Shown here piece by piece: positions 55,793 to 64,000 of a stretch of 64,000 nt of DNA (its first letter is position 1; every line of letters begins with the position of its first letter). Made by a program: the position numbers and the translations under genes. The notes beneath the pieces are model-generated. The model worked only from the letters and a program-made list of their open reading frames with translations. It ran no database searches and was not told the DNA's origin. Origin of the DNA: an uncultured Prevotellaceae bacterium (GTDB taxonomy: Bacteria > Bacteroidota > Bacteroidia > Bacteroidales > Bacteroidaceae); the NCBI GenBank assembly GCA_902800435.1, contig CADCEQ010000039.1:1-64000 (forward strand), read 5' to 3'.

Positions 55793-58700
55793 CTACCTTG
55801 CAATAGTCAGCTTGCCGATGGTTCTGCCGCTTTCGCGCAGATAGACCACCTGTCCCGGATACGTGTAAGGCGTCTTGCCGTCTGCCACCACTTCTAAAAT
55901 GACGTTCTCGCTGGTTTGGCCAGGCATAATCATCGTGGGTGTTGCGCCATCGACGGTTCCCAGGTTATTGAACTGCACGGTAAAGTCAACGCCGCCTGCA
56001 TACAGTTGCGGTCTGTAAGTACTGGTGATCGGCGTGTGCCTTCCGCCTTCGGCCTTGGTGTAGAGATACAGCGTTCCCTTCAGCGTCTTGCTGTGTATGA
56101 CGTTAGGATTGTCGGCGATGGTCAGCACATCGCCACGGCCAATCTTATCCCTGTCGACGTCTAACAAGATGCCGACATTGTCGCCTGCCATTGCCTCGGG
56201 AACCACCTTCTTGAACATCTCAATGCTATTGATAGTCAGGTAGGCATCGGGAATAGCGTCGCTGATGGAGCGTAGTACGATGGGCTGCCCTTGGCGGAAC
56301 AGTCCGCGGAGAATCTGACCCGTGGCCACCGTGCCTCGTCCGGAGATAGTGAACACATCTTCGACATACATAAAGGCATTGATGCCAAGGATGTTGTTCA
56401 CGAGCGTCTTCACGTCGGAGTTGGTGACCAAGCCATCACCGTCAACATCGGCTGCCGCGTGGTTGAACACATGCGGCTCTTGGTTGTCGCGTCCGAGCAC
56501 GATGCTCGTCAGGGCCGTCACGTCGGCGATGTCGACTTTGCCGTCGTTGTTCACGTCGCCCTGCATCTTCGAGCCACGCACAACCAGCGTGTAGGATGCC
56601 TTCGACGAGGTGTGATGGTCATCGCCGGCATAGCTGGCAGTAATCACGGCAACGCCGGGTGCACGCGCAGTCACCTCGCCCGTCACGGGATTGACGCTGG
56701 CGACGCTGAAGTCCGACGAGCGCCACGTCACCGTCACATCGTCGGGCTTGCCCGACAGCACTGTTGCCTGCTCCGTCTCTCCGGCATACATCGTCTTGGT
56801 GTCGGCAGCCAGGCTGAACGCCACTGGCGCTTTCTTAATCTTGAACGTAACGGTGATTCCAGGAGCCGTGAACTCTCTGTAGCTGATGGTAGTGTTTCTA
56901 TACGTCACAGAACTCAGCCTGACGACCTTCTGGCTCTGATCCTCGAGCACCTCGTCCACCCGCGGTGTGATGGTCATGACCATGCCTCTGAAAGCGACGT
57001 CTACTCGCTTAGGTCCGAGCGTACCCACAATGCTACGGAGGCCAGTCACATCGTCGCGGCCAATCGATGTGAAGGTCACGGTCTGTGACTTGGGCGTCTC
57101 GCCGTAGGTCCACTCGAAGCTGAGGCGCATCTTGTCGGCCTTCAGGCGGTAGTCGGGACCTGAGTAGTCGGTCACGCGCGTCTGCACGTGGCTCTCGTCG
57201 TGCAGGCACACGCGCTGCTCTTGACCCCGCCTCGTCGTCGTGGCTTCGCGAACGGTTGTCCATTCGCTCCATTCGTGGCCCAGGCGAGGAATCTTCCTGG
57301 CTTTGCCCACCACGGCGTTGCAGTAGACGCAGATTGTGTCGTTGTCCATGCCGTCCTTCGTACAGGTCGGAGCGATACGGGTGTTCGAGTATTTCGTCCT
57401 CTCTGACGCCGTCGATGAGGAGTTACCGGCCAAGGTATGATCGGTAGTCAGGCACTGGTGCACGATCGGTGCCTTACGCCCCTTCACTATCTGATTACAC
57501 CTATTGCACCACAAGTCGCCGGCATAGCCGTAGCCCGTTGCATGAGTAGTCTCATCCTCATGAACGGTTCCGAAGTAGCTGTACTGATGTGTGCAGTACA
57601 CCTTCTTCGCCGTTGAGATGATAGGACTGTTTACATCCACGTCGTGCCCCAGCGCTTCGATGCGGGCGCCGGGTGTCACCACGGCGTCGCAGTCCAGGCA
57701 GAGCGCGTCGGGCTGATGTCCGTAGGCACGGCACGTTGGCTGCACCACTTCGCCCAGGTACGTGCCGCTCGTGTGTTTGCAGGTTGCTAAATTATATACT
57801 GCAAGCCCTACAGGGCCGTTGGGCATGGTGAATGTTACCGTGGATGCGCCGGCACGAGGCGACAGCGTCACCGACTTAAACCCTTCTCCGCTATAGAGAG
57901 AAGACGTGGACAGATCTTTCCAGAATGTCTGGCTGCCCCACTTCAGGTTGGCAATCTTGGTGTAGGTGATTGTCACAGTGGTGCCGGGCGCGGCAAACTC
58001 GTGGCTGGACGTTCCGCCCTGTACCAAGACGGGATAGGTGCCGTAGTCGTACTTCTTCGTTTCCTCGTATTGGCACGTCTCGCAGTAGCGCCTTATGGTG
58101 CCCTTGCTCGTCGGCGTGGCAGCCTCTTCGATGTACCATACCCAGGTTGACAGGTCGTGCGCCTCTTTCAGCATGGCGCCGTCGCCACTCTTGCAGAAGT
58201 AGTAGTGGCAGTCCTTGTTACGGCCGCACTTCTCCGGATCGGGCTTAGAATAGTCGGTGCCCTTATATGCCCACCCCCAGTACTCGTGCGTGTGCGGCAG
58301 CTTGTCCAAAGTCTCGACCTTGGTGAAGTTGCACACGGTGCACGTGAGCTGCTGCTCGCCCTTGCGGGTGGTGGTGGGTTCCAGAATCACGACTGGCGTG
58401 CCGAAGCTGTGCGACTGGGCTGCGTTCGGACTCGGAACGCCGCACTTGCACACGAACCAGTGCTCGGTGGCGTTACTGCGCGCCTGGTTGTAGGCGTGCT
58501 GGTGACCCGGCTCCACCTTCGGGATGATGGTCTCGCTCTTGGCGCCGCAGTCCATGCACTCCTGGCGCAGCAGTCCCGTCTGCGTATCGGTAGCCGGACG
58601 TATCAGCTCCCATTCGCCCAGACGGTGAGCACGCGTGCTCTTTACATAGTAGCATTCGCCGTTGCACACATAGCTATGGGTGCCGTCGCCGTTGTCGGCA

Positions 58701-60733
58701 TAGTGGCCGAACGAATGCTCCGCCCGTATGCCTGCAGTCCTTGTCTGTGCGCTGCCGGCGGCATTCGTCACCACGCAATAGTACTTTTGATAGTCAGGAT
58801 TGATGCAGGCATCGCTGTAAAGAAGCACCTTCAGGCTGGCGGACTTGCCTCCTTGGTGATAGGTGCCGTCGGCGGTGATAGCCTTTGCGGTGCCCGTGCC
58901 CAGCTGCTCATACCACTGATACGTCAGGTTCTGGCCGCCGGCTCTCACGGTGAAGGTTGCATAGCGGTTGACACTTTCTGAAGATCCATACTCCCATACC
59001 ACGGTGCTCGTCTTGCCCTCGTAGTCCTTGGGCTGCGAGATGATGTAGGGCGAGCCGTCCTCGGGGATGGGCACGTAGGGTATGCTCACGGTGCCCATGC
59101 CGATGTTGCACACGCTGCAGCTCAACGAGGCCGTGCCGTTCCGGTGCTTGCTGGCATCGGGCTCGACGATGGTCACCGGCGAGCCCTCGCTGTGGATGGC
59201 CTTGTCGACGGCTGCGCCGCAGTCCGAGCACACGTGCCAGTGGGCGGTGCCGTCGCTATTCCATCGGCTGCTCACGTTCCGGTGGGCGCAGTCGGCATTG
59301 TGGTTGCACTTCTCCAGACACTGGTCGTCCTCGTAGCACCAGTGGTCGGCAAAGTCGGGGCTCTCAATACAGAAGTCGTGCTGGCAGCCCATATCCTGGG
59401 TGTTGCTCTCGCAGCAGGTCGTGCACAGCTCGCAATAGTCGCAGCGGTCCAGACCCTCGAAGCACTCGCCGCACTGGTCGCAGACGAAGTGGTCGCCGTC
59501 GTCAAGTTCACCGTCCGGACAGTAGCCGTGCTCGCAGTGGTAGTCGCTGGCACAGCTCTCGCACTTGCCGCAGTACTCGCAAAGCTCATCGGGGTCGAAG
59601 CATTCGCCGCAGTCCTGGCAGAGGTGCTCGTCCCAGTCGGGATTATCTACACACAGGTCGTGCTCGCAGTGGTAGTCTGCCTGGCAGTCCTCGCACAGGC
59701 CGCAGTAGTCGCACTCCGTGTCTTCAGGACACGTCTGGCACTCGGGGCAGAGGTGTCCTTCGTAGTCGCCCGACTCTATGCAGTAGTCGTGGGTGCAGCC
59801 GGCATCCTCAGTGTTTTCTTTGCAGCACTCTTCGCACAGGCCGCAGTCGGGACATAGTTCCTTGCCTGCGCCTTCTACACAGACGCCGCACTTTTCGCAC
59901 AGCCAGTCGTTCTCCTCGCAGCAGAGGTAGCAATGCTCACCGTCGCTCAAGCACCATTGAATATCTGCGCCGTAGCCGAAGCAGTGTTCGCATTCAGGGC
60001 AATGGCTACTAATGCAGTCCTCGCACAGGCCGCACTCATCGCAGGGCGTGCTGGCACAAGTGCCACAGTCCGTACAGTGCTCCGGGTCATCATAAATACA
60101 CTGATTGCACAGCTCATGCTCTTCGCAACCACCATCGAGAAGATCTGTGTTTTCGCCATCGATGATGAGACAAACCCCGCATTCCTTGCAGGCCATCTCT
60201 ATGCAATCTACGCAATGTTGCCATCCAACATCGCAGGTACACTTCTCTCCAGTGTCTTGGCCAAAGTGTTCTCCACAGTAATAGCAATGCGTCTGAAGAT
60301 TATGACCACTAATATTAGAAGACAAGCACGATTCACACATGCTACCATCAGGATATTCTTCCATACATCCCCAACAGGCGGGTCCTTCATTCATACAAGC
60401 TCCACATTGTTGACAATGTGCGAGTATACAGCAACATGCATTAAAGTCATATAGACATCCTCCACAATCTTCGCAGAAGACTTCAGCAATTTCACTTTGT
60501 GCAGCATCATAAGCCTCATCATATGTCCAACTGTCCCGATCATAAGACAACTCTATAGATGAACTACAATAAGTACATTCGTGTCCAAAGCGCATTTGTC
60601 CTCCGTCGCTGGAATACCACATATCAATCTGCGCCAATGCTTTGTTCGGCACTAAACAACAAAGGGCAGTAAACAGGACTGCGAGGATGCGGCCTGGCGG
60701 CATCCAACGCTTGGAAAATATATTCGTCTTCAT
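55793..60733 (-). CDS. giant secreted Cys-rich protein with Big2, dockerin-like and EF-Tu domain II/III-like C terminus
   Basis: A 1,646-residue secreted protein (signal peptide ending NKALAQ). About residues 53-480 hold roughly 80 cysteines in CxxCGxCxxC-type repeats about 44 residues long (for example CDYCGLCEDC), likely metal-binding or disulfide-rich. An Ig-like part (about 555-670) follows, then repeated zinc-ribbon-like modules (ECMDCGAKSETIIP, GHEWSEW), a Big2 domain (about 1302-1386), and dockerin-like calcium loops (about 1391-1453, GDVNNDGKVDIADVTAL and ADVDGDGLVTNSDVKTLVN). Residues 1457-1646 read as EF-Tu domains II-III without the GTPase domain: VEDVFTISGRGTVATG, SIEMFKKVV, GRHTP, YRPQLY, MIMPGQ and RESGRTIGKLT. 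The first 200 or so codons look more AT-rich than the rest. The function is unknown; it is possibly an adhesin. Confidence 0.87.
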   Translation of the reverse strand: MKTNIFSKRWMPPGRILAVLFTALCCLVPNKALAQIDMWYSSDGGQMRFGHECTYCSSSIELSYDRDSWTYDEAYDAAQSEIAEVFCEDCGGCLYDFNACCCILAHCQQCGACMNEGPACWGCMEEYPDGSMCESCLSSNISGHNLQTHCYYCGEHFGQDTGEKCTCDVGWQHCVDCIEMACKECGVCLIIDGENTDLLDGGCEEHELCNQCIYDDPEHCTDCGTCASTPCDECGLCEDCISSHCPECEHCFGYGADIQWCLSDGEHCYLCCEENDWLCEKCGVCVEGAGKELCPDCGLCEECCKENTEDAGCTHDYCIESGDYEGHLCPECQTCPEDTECDYCGLCEDCQADYHCEHDLCVDNPDWDEHLCQDCGECFDPDELCEYCGKCESCASDYHCEHGYCPDGELDDGDHFVCDQCGECFEGLDRCDYCELCTTCCESNTQDMGCQHDFCIESPDFADHWCYEDDQCLEKCNHNADCAHRNVSSRWNSDGTAHWHVCSDCGAAVDKAIHSEGSPVTIVEPDASKHRNGTASLSCSVCNIGMGTVSIPYVPIPEDGSPYIISQPKDYEGKTSTVVWEYGSSESVNRYATFTVRAGGQNLTYQWYEQLGTGTAKAITADGTYHQGGKSASLKVLLYSDACINPDYQKYYCVVTNAAGSAQTRTAGIRAEHSFGHYADNGDGTHSYVCNGECYYVKSTRAHRLGEWELIRPATDTQTGLLRQECMDCGAKSETIIPKVEPGHQHAYNQARSNATEHWFVCKCGVPSPNAAQSHSFGTPVVILEPTTTRKGEQQLTCTVCNFTKVETLDKLPHTHEYWGWAYKGTDYSKPDPEKCGRNKDCHYYFCKSGDGAMLKEAHDLSTWVWYIEEAATPTSKGTIRRYCETCQYEETKKYDYGTYPVLVQGGTSSHEFAAPGTTVTITYTKIANLKWGSQTFWKDLSTSSLYSGEGFKSVTLSPRAGASTVTFTMPNGPVGLAVYNLATCKHTSGTYLGEVVQPTCRAYGHQPDALCLDCDAVVTPGARIEALGHDVDVNSPIISTAKKVYCTHQYSYFGTVHEDETTHATGYGYAGDLWCNRCNQIVKGRKAPIVHQCLTTDHTLAGNSSSTASERTKYSNTRIAPTCTKDGMDNDTICVYCNAVVGKARKIPRLGHEWSEWTTVREATTTRRGQEQRVCLHDESHVQTRVTDYSGPDYRLKADKMRLSFEWTYGETPKSQTVTFTSIGRDDVTGLRSIVGTLGPKRVDVAFRGMVMTITPRVDEVLEDQSQKVVRLSSVTYRNTTISYREFTAPGITVTFKIKKAPVAFSLAADTKTMYAGETEQATVLSGKPDDVTVTWRSSDFSVASVNPVTGEVTARAPGVAVITASYAGDDHHTSSKASYTLVVRGSKMQGDVNNDGKVDIADVTALTSIVLGRDNQEPHVFNHAAADVDGDGLVTNSDVKTLVNNILGINAFMYVEDVFTISGRGTVATGQILRGLFRQGQPIVLRSISDAIPDAYLTINSIEMFKKVVPEAMAGDNVGILLDVDRDKIGRGDVLTIADNPNVIHSKTLKGTLYLYTKAEGGRHTPITSTYRPQLYAGGVDFTVQFNNLGTVDGATPTMIMPGQTSENVILEVVADGKTPYTYPGQVVYLRESGRTIGKLTIAR

Positions 60734-60832
60734 AACTATAGGGTATTGGTAATGAATCTTGGTAGGTTTTGTAGTAATTGGCAGAGAGACGCTTCGAGCG
60801 TAAGGTTTCTATACAATAACGGAATCTGTCTG

Positions 60833-60840
60833 CAAATATA
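60833..60840 (-). promoter_or_regulatory. -7 element of the giant gene, with a G8 tract at the -33 position
   Basis: The minus strand reads TATATTTG, about 100 bases before the start codon. No TTTG is present 19-21 bases upstream. Instead an eight-base G run (C8 on the plus strand, 60862-60869) begins 21 bases away. Confidence 0.5.
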
Positions 60841-60941
60841 CAAATAAATTTTAAAAAATTACCCCCCCCGATGTTAAACTATGTTAATCGCGGCGATATT
60901 TCATGCAGAGTACCACCGGAACGGTTCTTTTACAAGCCAGA

Positions 60942-61002
60942 GTTTGCTCCGAGCAAACGCGCGGTTTGTTCTCCATAAACGGGTGGTTTGGTCGGAGCAA
61001 AC
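60942..61002. repeat. array of three 17-base palindromes, 22-base period (locus 3)
   Basis: Units start at 60942, 60964 and 60986: GTTTGCTCCGAGCAAAC, GTTTGTTCTCCATAAAC and GTTTGGTCGGAGCAAAC. The spacers are GCGCG and GGGTG. It lies about 210 bases upstream of the giant gene. No gene is supported in the roughly 600-base interval 60734-61333. Confidence 0.78.
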
Positions 61003-61068
61003 GGCCTGAAAATGCAGCGAAACCTGGCTTTTGGGCTCTTTTTCTGTTACAGATGTGGCAGCGGTGGC

Positions 61069-61101
61069 GATGTGTAACAGATGTGTAACAAATGTGTAAC
61101 A
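61069..61101. repeat. three tandem 11-base repeats (iteron-like)
   Basis: GATGTGTAACA at 61069 and 61080 and AATGTGTAACA at 61091 follow one another without gaps. A further GATGTGTAACA is at 61240-61250, and inverted TGTTACA forms occur near 61044 and 61150. The repeat equals one helical turn. The cluster lies just beyond the 3' end of the primase-helicase gene. Confidence 0.7.
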
Positions 61102-61270
61102 AGATTTCTGGCGGTCTAATTGTCTGACTATAAGTGCTTTGTCTGTATTTACCGATAGTCTGTTACACTTTTACACTTTAAAGTGGAAAAATCGGGGATG
61201 TATAGGAAAAATAGAGTTCTGGCTAAGAGGAATAGAAATGATGTGTAACAAGTGTAACTGTAACAGCCTG

Positions 61271-61312
61271 AAAAAAGCCTGCTCCGACTGTTTCTCACAG
61301 ACTGGAGCAGGC
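61271..61312 (-). terminator. intrinsic terminator of the primase-helicase gene
   Basis: GCCTGCTCC (61277-61285) pairs with GGAGCAGGC (61304-61312), with an inner CTG/CAG pairing. On the minus strand it is followed by six T. It lies just after the stop of the primase gene. Confidence 0.88.
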
Positions 61313-61333
61313 TTGGCGTCAGAGGGTTGCGGC

Positions 61334-64000
61334 TTAGAAGGGCTGCCCGTCAATCCATTCGTCTGATGAATCAGATTCGAACGGAAGGCTTGGCTGAACG
61401 GGCTCTGTCGCGGCTGCTTCCGCTACGACCTTGGCTGACTGTACGTAATAGTAGGTCTTCGGCTGGTTGCTCTCGTCGCGCTTCACCCAACGCTCGCCAT
61501 CCTTCTCCTTGTGCGTGACGCTGAGGGGATTCAAACAGCTGATGTGACTTGCAAACTGGCAGTAGGCACTGAGATGCTGCGTCATTCGCTTGGGCGGCCA
61601 GTTGAGCCTGGTCTCCTGGTTGAAGTCGGCCAGCACCGCTTCTGCCTTCAGCTCGCAGTCCAGGTGACCGCTGCCCTCGGCAAAGTAGTCGTCGGCCCAC
61701 TGACGGAAGTCCTTGCCTACGGCCGCCATCTGTTCGCGGCGCTCAATGCGGTTCATGGGCGGCATGATGCGACGGCTGCCGGGCTTCAGCGACAGGTAGA
61801 AGCGCACGCACTGGGTCATGAACGCCAGGTCGAGCTGCCAGTCCTGCTCGCTGTAGTCGGTGCCCAGGAGGTTCTGACCGAAGTCGTCGCGTATGGAGCG
61901 CGACTCACGGTAGTCGTTCAGTGGCGACTGTACGTGGTAGTAGTCTGAGAAAGGCTGCGGCCAGATGCGGCCCTCGGTCGAGGGGTCGTGGCGCGACAGG
62001 GTGAAGTTGGTGGCCAATACGAACTTCGGGCTCTCGGCGAAGGGAATGACGTATGAGTGGCGGTTCTTCTCCTCGACCCGGAAGTCGCCTGTCACCATGC
62101 CGTAGATGAAGTTGTAGTTGAACTTGAGCGGGCACTCGTCAATGAACACCAGGCTGGTGTCGCTGGTCACGCCGTCGAAGAGGAAGCGCGGGTCCTTGAA
62201 CGAGGTGGTGCCGGCATCGATGGTGAACGTCTTGGCCATCTTGGCGGTGGCATTCACGTAGAACGATTTTCCACTGCGGCCGTTGCACTCGTCGGCACTC
62301 TCGGCCATTGTGCTGTCCATGCAGATAGTGGCCCATGCCTCCGATTCCGACTTGTTGCTTGTCAGCAGGTAGCCCATATTCGCCAGTCGGCTGACCTTGC
62401 AGAGGTCTTCCTCGGCCTGTTCCTCGGGCGTCAGTTCCAGTCCGCCCTCGTCGGTCTTGCGCCAGTAGATGCGGGCACTGTTGTTGACGAATGTCAGCAG
62501 CTTGCTCTGCGCCACGCCCTCGGTCAGTGTGACGGTATACTGCCCGTCTGCGTCTGTCGTGACGCTGAACATGTCGGGCATCAGGCGGTAGTCGTGCTGG
62601 ATGATGCTGTCCTCCCACACGTAGTGGTCGGCAGGGTCGGTGTAACGGTGGGTCACGATCTTGTCGGCCGTCACCTCCACCCAGCAGTTGAGGAAGTGGT
62701 AATACTGAGCCGTGGCCGTGCCCTTGCTGAAGTTGAGGTCGTCGCGTTCGCGAAGGGTGCTCGACGTGTTGGTGGGCAGGTCGTGACTGCGCAGCACCTT
62801 GTCCTGCAGGGCCTTGGGCAGTCCTTGCAGCGTCATCCAATTCTTCAGGAAGCCGACGATGGCCTTGGCCGTCACCTGGCGCACCTTGATGCCGTCGATG
62901 CGGATGTAGACAGGCTCCCGGCGCGACTCGTCCTTCAGCGTAAAAAAGCCGTTCAGCTCGAAGAAGTAGTCGAGCGAAGTACGGCTCAGTGTGTAGTTCT
63001 GCTGCCCCTGATTGTTCTCGTTAGCGGTCCAGAACTTCGCCCTGACGGCACGGTTCACGAGCGTGTCCATCGCCTTCTGCGAAGGGTGCAGTTGCAGGTA
63101 GTCGCGCAGGTCCTTACGCTGTCGGCCGCGGTTGTCATGCAGGCCGCCCATGTCGCTCTGCGAGAGCCACGCCGTGTGGATGCCGAGGTGAGTGAGTGCC
63201 ATTAGCTGACCGCTCTTGACGCCTGTGGTGTCGATGTCGGGTATGTTCACCAGCCGATTGGTGTACTTCATCAGCACGTTGTAGTCGAAGTCAGACAGAC
63301 CCTTCGTCTCGCTGTCGAGCCATACGGCCTGATAGCCGTAGCTCAAGGCTGCGACGGCATCGCTGCCTCCGCTGACGAGCAGCAGGACGGGCAACTTCAC
63401 CTCGCCCTGCTCCTGAAAGCGCCGGCGAACGGCCTGCAAGCCGTAGATGTAGCCATGCTGCGGCTTCTTGCCTGAAATGAGGAAACGGTGGGCCTTGTCG
63501 GGATTCTTCGGCTCGTAGACCTTGTAGAACACCTGCGGCTGCCCCTTCTCGTCGACATAGTCGCACTGCTGGGCGAAGATAGGGTACGTCGGCGTAGGCC
63601 TGCGCACGATGACCTTGTCACCGTATGTGATGGCCACCTCGCTGACGGCCTTCCAGCCGTAGGTCTCCAGGTGCTCAGCCTTGACGTTGGAGCCCCAGCA
63701 GCTGAGGTCGATGTCGCCCAGGCAGTCGAAGAGCGTGACGCGCGGCGCTGTCCCAATCTCGTCGGGACGGGCCTCGCGCTTCTCTATATCGGGCTTGTTG
63801 ATGCTGCTGGAGAGCTGCTCCTGCACGCCGTAGTGCTCGGCCAGTTCCTGCAAAGCCATCCGGAAACGGTCTTGGCTATAGCCTCGGTCAAACATGTAGA
63901 GGTCGATGGGCGAGAACAGTCCCCCGCCTTCGCCCATGCCGAAGTCCTTCACGTGCCAGTAAGGCCGCTTCTGGTCGGGCGGATAGAGGTGGGCCGACGG
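61334..64000 (-). CDS. DNA primase-helicase (Toprim plus SF3-like), 5' end outside window
   Basis: A fusion replication protein of at least 888 residues that runs off the right edge; the frame stays open to base 64000 (residues ...YPPDQKRPYWHVKDFG before the GTG that could be mistaken for a start). A Toprim-like region has LLLVSGGSDAVAALSYGYQAVWLDSE, with Ser where primases usually have the catalytic Glu. The C-terminal helicase has Walker A NGRSGKSFYV, Walker B LVFIDECP, sensor FVLATNF and an arginine segment EGRIWPQPFSDYYH. Such proteins replicate plasmids, phages and integrated elements. Adjacent tandem repeats and terminator suggest an element boundary. No other element genes are seen within the window. 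Confidence 0.85.
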   Translation of the reverse strand, partial: PSAHLYPPDQKRPYWHVKDFGMGEGGGLFSPIDLYMFDRGYSQDRFRMALQELAEHYGVQEQLSSSINKPDIEKREARPDEIGTAPRVTLFDCLGDIDLSCWGSNVKAEHLETYGWKAVSEVAITYGDKVIVRRPTPTYPIFAQQCDYVDEKGQPQVFYKVYEPKNPDKAHRFLISGKKPQHGYIYGLQAVRRRFQEQGEVKLPVLLLVSGGSDAVAALSYGYQAVWLDSETKGLSDFDYNVLMKYTNRLVNIPDIDTTGVKSGQLMALTHLGIHTAWLSQSDMGGLHDNRGRQRKDLRDYLQLHPSQKAMDTLVNRAVRAKFWTANENNQGQQNYTLSRTSLDYFFELNGFFTLKDESRREPVYIRIDGIKVRQVTAKAIVGFLKNWMTLQGLPKALQDKVLRSHDLPTNTSSTLRERDDLNFSKGTATAQYYHFLNCWVEVTADKIVTHRYTDPADHYVWEDSIIQHDYRLMPDMFSVTTDADGQYTVTLTEGVAQSKLLTFVNNSARIYWRKTDEGGLELTPEEQAEEDLCKVSRLANMGYLLTSNKSESEAWATICMDSTMAESADECNGRSGKSFYVNATAKMAKTFTIDAGTTSFKDPRFLFDGVTSDTSLVFIDECPLKFNYNFIYGMVTGDFRVEEKNRHSYVIPFAESPKFVLATNFTLSRHDPSTEGRIWPQPFSDYYHVQSPLNDYRESRSIRDDFGQNLLGTDYSEQDWQLDLAFMTQCVRFYLSLKPGSRRIMPPMNRIERREQMAAVGKDFRQWADDYFAEGSGHLDCELKAEAVLADFNQETRLNWPPKRMTQHLSAYCQFASHISCLNPLSVTHKEKDGERWVKRDESNQPKTYYYVQSAKVVAEAAATEPVQPSLPFESDSSDEWIDGQPF

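Noticed and set aside
56291..57088. 265-codon plus-strand reading frame opposite the giant gene
   Set aside because: Shadow of the minus-strand coding sequence, which carries clear dockerin-like and Big2 motifs.

Overview
The window looks like a chromosomal segment of a Prevotella-like member of the Bacteroidales. The evidence is: Bacteroidetes-type promoters (TTTG, 19-21 bases, TAnnTTTG) before many genes; the small Bacteroidia ribosomal protein DUF4295/bL38 next to rpmB-rpmG; a C-terminal domain resembling type IX secretion sorting signals; an Na+-NQR operon; a TonB-dependent receptor; and several Bacteroidetes DUF families (DUF4421, DUF4494, DUF1460, DUF4295). I recognised no rRNA, tRNA, insertion sequence or CRISPR array.

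Layout. 1-8.3 kb: tsaD (cut by the left edge), pncC, a large secreted protein with a small acidic partner, rpmB-rpmG-bL38, galE, an MgtC-like membrane protein, a DMP19-like acidic protein and smpB. 8.3-13.7 kb: a tight run of metH (no activation domain, and carrying a palindromic insertion), a HAD hydrolase with no normal start codon, a GHL10 glycosidase-like lipid/wall enzyme candidate and a TPR protein. 13.7-19.1 kb (minus strand): tamB and a DUF4421 protein. 19.4-28.7 kb: nqrABCDEF, nhaD, pfkA and an AAA-CYTH fusion. 28.7-29.2 kb is a non-coding block full of inverted repeats. 29.2-39.4 kb: housekeeping and envelope genes, including hisB and a four-gene minus-strand operon (polyol/uronate dehydrogenase, DUF3298 lipoprotein, rsmG, MBL hydrolase). 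39.5-50.7 kb: a membrane pyrophosphatase, then five tightly coupled genes: receiver-PP2C phosphatase, coiled-coil/propeller protein, sensor pseudokinase, soluble histidine kinase and TonB-dependent receptor. 50.8-55.7 kb: an AAA_14 ATPase and nifJ, which has a one-base frameshift near its start. 55.8-60.7 kb: a 1,646-residue secreted cysteine-rich protein. 60.7-64 kb: a repeat-rich spacer and a primase-helicase running off the right edge.

Energy theme. NQR builds a sodium gradient, NhaD exchanges Na+ for H+ and sits four bases after nqrF, and the pyrophosphatase has the alanine typical of K+-dependent (often Na+-pumping) members. PFOR and phosphofructokinase supply carbon flow, so the window holds a good part of a sodium-based fermentative energy system.

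Most notable. (1) The giant secreted protein ends in what reads as EF-Tu domains II and III without the GTPase domain, behind a dockerin-like module and about 80 cysteines. (2) Three intergenic loci each carry exactly three 17-base palindromes spaced 22 bases apart (61 bases in all). (3) The five-gene signalling cluster pairs a kinase whose H-box histidine is replaced by aspartate with a histidine-bearing partner next door. (4) Tandem 11-base repeats lie beside the primase gene. All domain calls were made by eye from sequence motifs, without database searches.
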